In this document: positions 35,701 through 41,899 of the stretch, piece by piece | Layout: each line of letters begins with the position of its first letter | Numbering within the stretch: the first letter of the stretch is position 1 | Assembly (NCBI GenBank): GCA_932294295.1 | Contig: OW028579.1 | Span: 8,492,370-8,556,369, forward strand | Direction of reading: 5' to 3' | Origin: Alitta virens | Lineage: Eukaryota > Annelida > Polychaeta > Phyllodocida > Nereididae | Length of the DNA stretch: 64,000 bases | Program-made: the position numbers and the translations under genes | Notes under the pieces: generated by a model | What the model saw: the letters and a program-made list of their open reading frames with translations, nothing else | Told to the model about the DNA's origin: nothing | The model's database searches: none

Positions 35701-37849
35701 ATTCCTATGCACAAGTGCATTATTTATATTTAGATACTGCATGATAATTACATATTATTTCTTGGTGCATATCAAATGATGCATAATATTTTCAAGTCGT
35801 ACAGAACCACAAAGACTTTCACCAATTTTATTTCATTATTGTTGTATAGTAACATATTACTTCTTGGTGCATATCAAATGATGCCTAATAATTTCAATAA
35901 AGAAGATTTTTGAACACTGGGAAGCTTTTATTGGGGGGACAATGTCATCCATGGAATTGGTTAGGAAAGTTGCCACATTTAATGGACCTCTGTAATTTTT
36001 TTTAATATAACTCACTACTCAGTGTAAATTGTAGCTAGTCATAGCTATATATATCTATAAATGGCTGATGAAATTGTGCATTTTAATTTTTATATTGTTA
36101 ATAAAACTGTGTTAATAAAATTGTCAGTTGTCAACTTGAGGTGACGTTAGAGAGTATTAAGCCTGTATGGCTTATTTGAGTTGGGCCGGGCGGGGCGTAT
36201 GGGGGCGGCCGTAGAGTAAGGCTAGCCGGCGGGAAGCCTGTGCCTGCATTTATAAAATAAATAAAAAATACGAGTGACGAACCGACCAATTTCGGGTGAC
36301 GAATCGACCAGTTTTTGGTGACGAACAGACTTTTTTCGACCAGTTTTCGCTAGGACGAATTGCGCAGTGACGAATCGACTAGAAGCCGCCATGACAGTCG
36401 CTATCCAAACTAGTACCACAAATTAATTAATCAACCTTACAAACATTATTTATTTATGTGGACTATATAACTATAACATTCATTTAAAGATAATATATTC
36501 AGGTTTATCAAATATATATATATATATAAATGAATACAGGTCATTACGTAGACACGCAAAATCGTTGACATGCCAAGTCGTTGACACTTTTTAGGGTCAG
36601 CTACAAATTCGTTGACAAACCAACTCGTATAAATTTGTCAGGGACCAAGTCATTGACAAACTTAAAAATGCTTAAACCAACTCGTTGACAGGTCATCGGT
36701 CATGACCACCACGTGTTGTCATGCAAAATCGTTGACAGCCAATTTGGCTATGTACCATTTCGTCGACAAGTCGGTAAACTCCAGGCGGAGTTTATCCACA
36801 TTTTTACGTGGATCAGAAGTAGTTTAAGCGTTGCAAAGTGGCAGAATTTCTGCTATTTTATAATAAAAAAGATTTAAACCGAATGATTCTGTTTCTTTTG
36901 ACTTGTTGTAAGGTTGCAGCACTGGCTTAATAACTACATAACAAACTGGGGCGACATCTGGCTAATTTGCGTGGACTAAAAAAAAAGTTGTCAACGAATT
37001 TGCGTGAGCTAAAAAAAAAGTTGTCAATGAATTTGCGTGAACTAAAAAAAAAGTTGTCAACGAGATGGTATACCCACGAATTATTTTGTCAACGAGTTGG
37101 TCGTCCTCATGTCAACGGGTTGGTGTCAACGAATTTGCTGTCAACGATTTTGCGTGTCAACAATTTTGCGTGTCTACGAAGTGACTCGATACCATATAAA
37201 TATATATATATATATATATTGTCATTTAGCCTATTTTAGGTATATTTAATATCTATCTATATAGATACACAATTCATTGCATCAACAATGCAATTTCATT
37301 TAATTTTTTTATATAGAAGAACCCTTCAGGGGCAGATCCAAAATTGTTTGCAGTGTTCCCTCTAATTTCTCACGCACAGTGATGTATTAGGCCAAGAAGG
37401 GGAGGGGGGCTAAGAACCCCCTAGTTCAGTTACTGGACTAAGAAGCCCCATTAAACCCACCCCACCTTTGAATCTGCTACAGCTCTTAAAAAAAAGGGTA
37501 TAAAAATATTAGCCATGGTACATGTACATGACAGAGGACTATCCCTGTGGCCCCTCATGCACATTGCATTATCATATTAACAAATGATGATATATGACTC
37601 ATAAATCACATGACAATTCATGAGTCTTTCTGACGTTGAGAATGAGATGTAAACATTGGATTCAGCTGGACTGGTTCGTTAATTTGACGTCTTCATCTTG
37701 TCAAGCAGTGAAATGAAATTCTTTGTACCCACGAATTATTAATTTTGATATACTGTTGGAATATTATAGGGTCAATTCTAAGCACTGGAACCACTCCATT
37801 GTATCATAATTTGCTAAAAATACATCTTACCAGCTTGGGCCACGTCCAT
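14726..37849 (-). CDS. ATG4: ATG4 cysteine protease (ATG4A/B type)
   Basis: Twelve coding exons with GT-AG borders join in frame into about 402 residues (human ATG4B 393). ATG4 cleaves the C-terminus of ATG8/LC3/GABARAP precursors, exposing the glycine for lipidation, and later delipidates them in the cytosol. The catalytic Cys (about residue 80) is in [15 protein letters not shown]; Asp289 and His291 are in [11 protein letters not shown]. Other family blocks are [25 protein letters not shown] and [20 protein letters not shown]. The C-terminus EEFELL forms a FxxL LC3-interacting motif at the very end, as in ATG4A/B rather than C/D. The start is MDVAQA in a 19-base first exon at 37831-37849, whose phase fits exon 2. 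Intron 1 is 7.9 kb of nested transposons. Confidence 0.93.
14848..14877. repeat. Perfect 14-bp-arm palindrome with flanking 8-bp duplication
   Basis: Arms CATGGACGTAAAAG and its reverse complement are separated by two bases. GCTGCAAC lies on both sides (14840-14847 and 14877-14884, sharing one base with the palindrome). It looks like a 29-bp insertion that duplicated 7-8 bp. It lies in ATG4 intron 11, 63 bases before exon 12. Confidence 0.8.
15428..15593 (-). CDS. ATG4: ATG4 coding exon 11
   Basis: Acceptor TTATTTCAG and donor GTGAGA. Encodes [20 protein letters not shown], matching GFFCKTEDDFNDWC of ATG4B, then a divergent tail. Confidence 0.92.
15809..16985. mobile_element. Family B transposon, truncated copy 1
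   Basis: Begins GGTAGCAGGGCGATTTGTC and carries the phrase TCGTCACCCG or TCGTCCC four or five times (15820-15920). The interior is colinear with 35270-36000 of the complete copy through the CAATGTCATCCATGGAATT segment. The right terminal array is missing; a family F end follows at 17012. Lies in ATG4 intron 10. Confidence 0.75.
17012..17080. mobile_element. Family F transposon end (solo)
   Basis: Carries four copies of the phrase CGGACGTTT or GGACGTTTTGG and ends GACCTGATAC, like the right end of the family F element at 3445. It abuts truncated family B sequence. Confidence 0.65.
17081..17339. repeat. Repeat G segment interrupted by family E
   Basis: Starts TGCTCCAAGCAAGCTAATCA and matches 22111-22260 closely, including the AAAATGGCGGTTGTCACTGA segment. 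The same repeat also appears inverted and broken at 18690-19500. Confidence 0.65.
17340..18681. mobile_element. Subterminal-array transposon, family E
   Basis: A 1342-bp element in ATG4 intron 10, flanked by the perfect 8-bp duplication GTTGTATA (17332-17339 and 18682-18689). The left end is GATTACTTGTCAACTCACCG; the reverse-complemented right end is GGTATCAGGTTAACTTACCG. The phrase AACTCACCGCC recurs near 17360 and 17845-17925, and inverted (GGCGGTGAGT) at 18570-18665. Part of 17340-17800 is GC-rich. No transposase ORF. Confidence 0.82.
18690..19500. repeat. Repeat G, inverted and rearranged copies
   Basis: Two partial copies of a segment ending TCGTCAAAAGTTGATCAAAT (18765 and 18966) match the reverse complement of 22260-22385. 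The adjoining 19270-19480 is colinear with 22410-22620 in the forward sense. It shares with that copy a frame reading [20 protein letters not shown], which is broken here by stops. Confidence 0.6.
20788..20927 (-). CDS. ATG4: ATG4 coding exon 10 (catalytic Asp and His)
   Basis: Acceptor CTTTGCAG and donor GTAACT. Encodes [17 protein letters not shown], with the catalytic Asp and His, and [20 protein letters not shown]. Confidence 0.93.
21261..21339 (-). CDS. ATG4: ATG4 coding exon 9
   Basis: Acceptor TTTTTCCAG and donor GTAAGT. Encodes [20 protein letters not shown] then WFIGVVG. Confidence 0.93.
21490..21597. repeat. Irregular array of the phrase GAATTCGGCG
   Basis: Five or six variants (GTGAATTCGGCGC, GTGAATTCTGCGC, GTGAACTCGGCTT, GTGAATTTGGCG, GTAAATTCGGCGCC) lie at uneven spacing. 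This is the same style of organisation as the transposon ends called families A-F, but no terminus or partner end was found. Lies in ATG4 intron 8. Confidence 0.6.
22108..22720 (+). pseudogene. Repeat G copy with 139-codon ORF
   Basis: The ORF 22201-22620 starts [20 protein letters not shown] and ends [19 protein letters not shown]. Its last 40 codons are conserved in the rearranged copy at 19350-19480 ([17 protein letters not shown]), which suggests descent from a coding sequence. Not recognised. It sits in ATG4 intron 8 on the opposite strand and belongs to a dispersed repeat, so it is listed as an element-borne remnant rather than a host gene. Confidence 0.45.
22861..23850. mobile_element. 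Fold-back (long inverted repeat) element
   Basis: About 22910-23135 is the reverse complement of about 23575-23830; shared segments include ATGATTATCTGAGCATATAC and GTAAACATTCAGTTTCAGCT. The outermost left piece (CCAGGGTTAAAAAAATTGAC) reappears inverted at about 26080-26100, so the structure may extend further or exist in two copies. No ORF. In ATG4 intron 8. Confidence 0.6.
23900..26235. other. ATG4 intron 8 interior without a recognised gene
   Basis: AT-rich. A 70-codon minus-strand ORF at 25398-25610 is not needed between exons 8 and 9, which join perfectly without it. A short piece at 25870-25930 resembles the reverse complement of 23990-24050, again suggesting inverted repeats. Confidence 0.5.
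26319..26530 (-). CDS. ATG4: ATG4 coding exon 8
   Basis: Acceptor TATATTTAG and donor GTAAGA. Encodes a Lys/Gly-rich variable insert, then [19 protein letters not shown], the conserved core strand. The insert is longer than in human ATG4B. Confidence 0.92.
26795..26874 (-). CDS. ATG4: ATG4 coding exon 7
   Basis: Acceptor TTTTACAG and donor GTAAGT. Encodes [19 protein letters not shown], matching the KLAVFDTW...HIAMDN block of ATG4B. Confidence 0.92.
27043..27115 (-). CDS. ATG4: ATG4 coding exon 6
   Basis: Acceptor GTTTCAG and donor GTAAGT. Encodes [19 protein letters not shown], a strongly conserved ATG4 block. Confidence 0.92.
27340..27930. repeat. Irregular array of the phrase CTCCGAGGT
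   Basis: CTCCGAGG or one-base variants occur about ten times at uneven spacing (for example near 27350, 27391, 27441, 27632, 27695, 27810, 27870 and 27882), mixed with GGCAGAA, TGTAGCAG and GACGTGC pieces. The block is GC-richer than the surrounding ATG4 intron 5. No ORF spans it. Confidence 0.6.
28504..28602 (-). CDS. ATG4: ATG4 coding exon 5
   Basis: Acceptor TTCTAAAG and donor GTTGGT (non-consensus but phase-correct). Encodes [19 protein letters not shown] and SPYSIHQI. Confidence 0.9.
   Translation of the reverse strand, partial: DGDGNQTNMTRGIMKYYECFKTRKTVPTPYIR
28701..28799 (-). CDS. ATG4: ATG4 coding exon 4 (catalytic Cys)
   Basis: Acceptor CTTTTCAG and donor GTATGA. Encodes [18 protein letters not shown] with the nucleophilic Cys, then [12 protein letters not shown]. 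Confidence 0.93.
29013..29084 (-). CDS. ATG4: ATG4 coding exon 3
   Basis: Acceptor ATTTTGCAG and donor GTAAGG. Encodes [19 protein letters not shown], matching the ATG4 SRLWFTYR block. Confidence 0.92.
29112..29610. mobile_element. Subterminal-array transposon, family N
   Basis: A 499-bp element in ATG4 intron 2. The left end reads GATTGTCAGTCAACCC and the reverse-complemented right end GGTGTGTTGTCAACCCGG. The phrase GCCGGGTT recurs at 29468-29600. Flanking octamers TCCATCAC and TCTACCAC match at 6 of 8 positions (both differences are transitions). A 99-codon plus-strand ORF inside has no recognisable domain. Confidence 0.6.
29776..29886 (-). CDS. ATG4: ATG4 coding exon 2
   Basis: Acceptor TTTTTCAG and donor GTGAGA. 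Encodes [12 protein letters not shown] through [19 protein letters not shown]. An internal ATG (MTYEV) at 29869 is an alternative start if exon 1 is wrong. Confidence 0.92.
30044..30987. mobile_element. hAT-like element with nested MITE
   Basis: The right end, reverse-complemented, reads CAGGGCTAGACATTAACGG, a typical hAT-type terminus. The left end reads AGGGGCCTGACATTAAGG, with GGTTGCC following in both. A second inverted-repeat element (30490-30855) lies within. No target duplication is visible. In ATG4 intron 1. Confidence 0.55.
30490..30855. mobile_element. Short MITE nested in the hAT-like element
   Basis: Ends TGTGTGTTGTCACCTCACCG at the left and, reverse-complemented at the right, TGTGTGTTGTCACCTCACAG. 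About 366 bp, no ORF and no clear target duplication. Confidence 0.65.
31317..31910. mobile_element. Subterminal-array transposon, family C copy 2
   Basis: The left end GAGTATGGTCAACTCGTCCG matches the right terminus of copy 1 inverted. The right end reverse-complements to GGGGTCTAGTCAACTGG. The phrases AACTCGTCCGCC and GGCGGACCAGTTG recur at both ends (31325-31420 and 31740-31905). A possible octamer duplication (CATTGTCA/CATTGTAA) flanks it. In ATG4 intron 1. Confidence 0.75.
32045..33731. mobile_element. Composite element J, copy 1
   Basis: Begins with a GC-rich self-complementary stretch (CCCCGTAGGGGCCGCCCG) and ends CTCATGCACATTGCATTATC. It contains a promoter-like block (32510-32800) with ATAAATAGATGTGGGCGTGG. 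It is colinear with J copy 2 at 34166-37578 and with a reversed copy at 40481-41605. No long ORF. Confidence 0.65.
33732..34165. mobile_element. Composite element J, short internal-deletion copy
   Basis: Shares the left end (GGCCCCGTAGGGGCCGCCCG) and right end (CTCATGCACATTGCATATTC) with the long copies but is only about 430 bp. It lies directly between two long copies, so three J elements are arranged in tandem. Confidence 0.6.
35154..36387. mobile_element. Subterminal-array transposon, family B, complete
   Basis: A 1234-bp element flanked by a perfect 8-bp duplication, GCCATGAC (35146-35153 and 36388-36395). The left end is GGTAGCAGGTCGATTCGTC; the reverse-complemented right end is GGCTTCTAGTCGATTCGTC. 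The phrase TCGTCACCCGAA recurs about six times at the left, and inverted (GGTGACGAATCGACC) at the right. The intact target is visible in J copy 1 at about 33226-33240. No ORF. Confidence 0.9.
36532..37193. mobile_element. Subterminal-array transposon, family A copy 2
   Basis: A 662-bp element flanked by ATATAAAT on both sides (36524-36531 and 37194-37201). The left end is GAATACAGGTCATTACG; the reverse-complemented right end is GGTATCGAGTCACTTCG. The phrase AAATCGTTGACA or ACTCGTTGACA fills 36545-36775, and the inverse fills 37055-37180. Three tandem 33-bp units (36968-37065) read [11 protein letters not shown] in one frame. Confidence 0.88.
37831..37849 (-). CDS. ATG4: ATG4 coding exon 1
   Basis: Nineteen bases encoding MDVAQA plus one base, followed by donor GTAAGA. 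ATG4B starts MDAATLTY, so the MD-A-A pattern and the phase-1 join to exon 2 support this distant first exon. Confidence 0.75.
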
Positions 37850-38000
37850 TTTCGACAATAACAAAACTACTGCGCACGCGCACAAATCGTTATAAATCCC
37901 AGAGGGCAGCACTGCACGGCCAAAACATGCAGAGCCACCTGTGGAATACATCACCAAACTAAAAATAACAATACGACTGAATTCCACTACTACTCAGGCA
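37850..38000 (-). promoter_or_regulatory. Probable ATG4 promoter region
   Basis: The sequence upstream of the ATG4 start codon, with a GC/CpG patch (GCGCACGCGCAC at about 37873-37884) unusual for the AT-rich surroundings. No TATA box is claimed. Confidence 0.3.
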
Positions 38001-38272
38001 TAGAGATACATATTTATATATCCCACACTGGCCTCAAAACCTATCAGAACCCATGTGGTATTTTTGTGATCCACCATCCCTAATTATAATAAATTGTGTT
38101 CCACCATCCCTGATTTACATATTGGACGGACTATTTTAGGTTGATCAGTTTCATTTTCACTTTCACACTAAAATCACAGCTTCGCCTATTATATATTTTA
38201 AAACTATTTATGAACACAAACTAAGTAAATTGCTAGTAATTTAAAACTTAAGTTGTCCGTAGCCGTCATTGG

Positions 38273-38683
38273 TCATGTCTGGACGAGAGTCAGTTCAGCA
38301 CTTTCACTTTCACTTTGCCTATTAAATCTGGAAAATGGCCACAGCTTCGTCAATTCTTGACCAGAGATTGTATAACGTACGTTATACAATCTCTGTTCTT
38401 GACCAAATAAAAATTGTTGAAGCTCAATTTCGGTCTTTAAATATGCTACCAGTTCTTTATATATGTCATAGATAATTGGTATCGGCGACTCGTTTTTACC
38501 GACAAAACAATCTGTTGATCTCAAACAGCTAACAGTCTGACATCCACAACATTCAACATGCCATGGCCACAACTTCGCCAATTCTTGCCCGATTTTGACC
38601 AAATCAAGAGTGTCAAGACTGGCATGAATCTGATCGAATCTCGTTTCAAATCTACTGACATTACATTTGTATAATTTATCCAT
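38273..38683 (-). CDS. Unrecognised 136-codon ORF with internal repeat
   Basis: Starts MDKLYKCNVSRFETRFDQIH. It contains two copies of a GQEL(A/T)KLWP motif (about residues 32-40 and 106-115), and a related piece CL-TD-FVG occurs in the ORF at 39386-39583. A 34-bp palindrome plus its 8-bp duplication adds 42 bases (14 codons) without breaking the frame. No family is recognised; it may be part of a dispersed repeat rather than a gene. Confidence 0.3.
   Translation of the reverse strand: MDKLYKCNVSRFETRFDQIHASLDTLDLVKIGQELAKLWPWHVECCGCQTVSCLRSTDCFVGKNESPIPIIYDIYKELVAYLKTEIELQQFLFGQEQRLYNVRYTISGQELTKLWPFSRFNRQSESESAELTLVQT
38362..38395. repeat. Perfect 34-bp palindrome with 8-bp target duplication
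   Basis: The 34 bases from CAGAGATTGTATAACGT to the mirrored CAATCTCTG are exactly self-complementary with no spacer. TTCTTGAC flanks it on both sides (38354-38361 and 38396-38403). CAGAG...CTCTG ends plus an 8-bp duplication resemble hAT termini, so this may be a minimal ends-only insertion. Confidence 0.85.
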
Positions 38684-38699
38684 ACCGGTGATTTGTTTT

Positions 38700-40480
38700 T
38701 ACTATCGAGGAGGGCCTACACTCGGATGGTCTAATGGTAGTTCAGATGTTAATACTCCACTTATAATCAGCTGAACTGAGACCTTAGGCACTCTTAATAT
38801 TAATGGCTGTCTGTTAGTTAAATTACTTAGTATTAATTCAGCCAGGTGTTATCTCTGTAACTTCTATCTCAAGTAATTGATCTGACAAACCACATCTTGT
38901 AAAGGTTCAAATCTTTAATAACACATAACCATAGTATTAAAAACCATAAACATAGTATTAAAAACAATACTGCCTATCACTGGGTGATCAATATCCCTCT
39001 GGATTAAACACAATTTCATTTAGTACAGTTTGTTAAATAATGGGGTTATCTAAGCACACATTTTAATGGTTAAACTTACTTGTTACTGAGTTGACTTTCC
39101 AGCCTGTGCTCTGCCCAAGGTGTTTCTTGGTCTTCCACTACTCTAATACTAGGTTCACTTCTGTTCACTGACTATAACTTCTACACACTAACTGACCGTT
39201 GGGGCAGAGAGCAGGCTGGTATCAAAGGATTTCTGGGCATGCCCAGTGGCAGCCAAGCAGCCTGGCAGTGTTTCATTGGGCACTCAATTCTGACTACCAA
39301 GCTGCCTGACCTCAATTGCCAGGTCATGCCTCAGGTTCAAATATGAACTCTCACTATAACACCCTACATAAACCACATAATCACCTCAAAACAAATGTTC
39401 GATATCAATTAATATAGTATAATATAACAAAGGAACCTTAGACCTGGTCCTACATTCGTAATATTCATAATGATCAATTTGCTGGACCAATGGTGGGCCC
39501 TCCACCATATTACCGACGAAACTGTCTGTTAAACTCAAACAGATATAGGCATTCAGCGTTGTTGCCATGGAGACCAAATGCACAGTGGCGTCACTGACGA
39601 AATTGGTTGCACTGAACCATGATTCTGACTAAAATACTTTTCTCATTAAATGATGAAGTACATATTTCTACATGAAAAGCAACCCATCCTGGCCAGGTAG
39701 GTGCTAAGCTGCTAAGCGCAATCGGTAACATGTTATTTTGGACAACAATTAAATTATCCTAATATGATAGTGCAATGTGCATGAAAGGCCGCAGGGAAGT
39801 AGATTGGGTAGGGTTCATCGTCACCGTTTGTGCTATTTAGCCAAGTTGCAATTCGTTTTAAAACGTAGAAGGTTGATATAGAAGAACATTCTAGCAGCAT
39901 TTAAAATATTAACACCAATCATATTTTATTTTTTGGTTTTTTAGAGCTGTAGCGGATCCAAGAATGTACCCCAGGGTGGGGTTGCATGGGGGTTCTCACC
40001 CCCCCCCCCCCCTTTGAAATAAAATAAATTAGTGGTCCCTGCAAATGATTTTGGGTCCGGCCCTGAAGGGTTCTATATAGGAACAAAATTATATGAAATT
40101 GCACTGTTGATGCAATGAATTGTGTACACTACAATGTTAATGCAAAGAGGTTACAGCACTGACAGGATTATAAATAGTATAATTTTAATATACATAACTT
40201 TTGTGTCACAGGTTTCCACAATGACACTGAAAGTAAGCGTGTACGATGGCTTTGAGAAAAATAACGTATATGTAAATCTTGGCAAATAGAAGGCTATACC
40301 TGAGATGAATGTACTTTATGGCTATACAAGGACACATCATTTCATTCTGCTTCTTCAAATCGTTTTATTTAAATAAATATTGGAACCTGTTGTATTATGC
40401 AAAAATTTAAACAAAAGACTTTGGATCACATTTACAAATGATATTCATTTATATTTTGCTTGTGTCATTTGAACATTATT
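38700..40480. other. Repeat-rich intergenic stretch
   Basis: No gene is supported. It holds a solo end of element J at about 39757-39800 (TGATAGTGCAATGTGCATGA then GGCCGCAGG) and a C-rich block at 39998-40011. A GGATCCA-type repeat at 39950-40060 is related to 33471-33620 and 37325-37470. Confidence 0.45.
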
Positions 40481-41605
40481 AATTTACTAATCTATAGGTA
40501 TAGATAGATATTGAATATGCCTAAAATATATATGATAAACATGAATATATTATCTTTGAGTAAATGTTACTGTTATAGAGTCCACATAAATAAATACTGT
40601 TTGCAAGGTTGATTAATTAATTTGTGGTACTAGTTTGCGACTGTCATGTCACACCAGAAATTTAATACAATGAAATTCAGTGGTTGCTTCTGTTGGTGGT
40701 TGGTGATATTTTCTGAGTGAACAAGCTGTCATAGCGTGGCTCATTATCAAGAGAAGTGGATTTTTTCAAATGTCATTAATTTACCATATACCTGACTTAA
40801 TAGCTGATGAGGACATACATCAAGGATATAGAAATAAACACTCTTTCATCAAAGACAGCGCTCAGAAACACAGTACACTGCCCAAACTTCTTTGCTGGTG
40901 CTTTGTATTTAACACCGTGTTAATACTGCAGGTGGCAGCACAGTCATTTCAGCAACTTGGGCGCCACCTGCCGGAAAACATCAGCGGGACTTTATTGTCG
41001 GCGGCTGATGGGAGCTGGCTGAGCAGTGAGACAAACGGCTGGCTTGTATAAAAGCATAGAGGCTGTCAATGATAAAATTTAGAGGCTGATTAACGGCTGC
41101 GGCGTACAGGTCTACTTCTGCCTGCGTACTCTTACTGATGTATGGTGAGGCCACAGGCATTGATTTCTAACACCTATAAGCGCCACGGACAATCACAGAG
41201 TTTGTTAGAGCTCGTTGCCTAGCAAATTGCCTAGCAATGAAGCTCTGCTCTGATTGGTTGAACCTTCATTTAGTTCTAGCTTCAGGGGAAAATCACGGCA
41301 ATGGACATAGCTCCCATGGAACATTCAAAACAATGTTTCTACTGTTTGTCCAGTCTTGGAATCACCTAGAAATGGTCATTAACGGAGTTCTAACGTGAGT
41401 TTCTTCAAGTTTGTCAGGAAAATCCAAGTAAAGAACGATTTTTGTGTAAGTAGGTCATTTTTATTTTGTGCGCATCATGGCCGCGCAGAATATCTAGGAC
41501 AACATAGTTATAATCTGGTCATTTCAGAAAGGGTCGTCAGTAGGCTTCATTTTTGCCAATCTCTAGACATAAAAGCCCTACGGGGCCGCTCCTGCGGCCT
41601 ATTAA
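40481..41605. mobile_element. Composite element J, copy 3 (reverse orientation)
   Basis: Reverse complement of parts of J copies 1 and 2: the TTAATTAATTTGTGGTACTA segment near 40615 and the TCACCTAGAAATGGTCATTA segment near 41360. It ends CCTACGGGGCCGCTCCTGCG near 41600. A 93-codon plus-strand ORF at 40770-41051 lies within it and is not recognised. Confidence 0.6.
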
Positions 41606-41776
41606 TAACTCAATGAGACATATATATAGCCCTAGAAAGACAGAATAACAACCAAATTAAAGTAATTTTCAAACTCTATTTCTGTGAAAACCATAGGTCT
41701 CTATATATGACCTTTGGTTGGAGATATGACAATAAAAATTGCGATTCCAACTCCAACAGGCCTAAATTCAGAGGGG

Positions 41777-41872
41777 TATCGAGTCACTTCGTAGACACAA
41801 AATCGTCGACGCGCAAAATCGTCAACAACCAACCCGTCGACAGGAGGTGGACAAACTCGTTGACAATTATTT
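41777..41872. mobile_element. Family A transposon end (solo)
   Basis: Begins GGTATCGAGTCACTTCG, the reverse complement of the right end of copy 2, and carries the phrases AAATCGTCGACG, CAACCCGTCGACA and AACTCGTTGACA. No partner end is seen. Confidence 0.7.
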
Positions 41873-41899
41873 CCTAGAACGACAATCTCTATTTTATAG

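Larger units (their letters stand above)
34166..37578. mobile_element. Composite element J, copy 2, with two insertions
   Basis: Colinear with J copy 1 except for two nested transposons: family B at 35154-36387 and family A at 36532-37193. Removing them and one target duplication each restores the continuity seen in copy 1. In ATG4 intron 1, ending about 250 bp from exon 1. Confidence 0.7.

Noticed and set aside
38273..39583. Host gene made of the ORFs at 38273-38683 and 39386-39583
   Set aside because: Only weak similarity between the two, no splice structure or known domain; more likely repeat-derived. Kept at low confidence.
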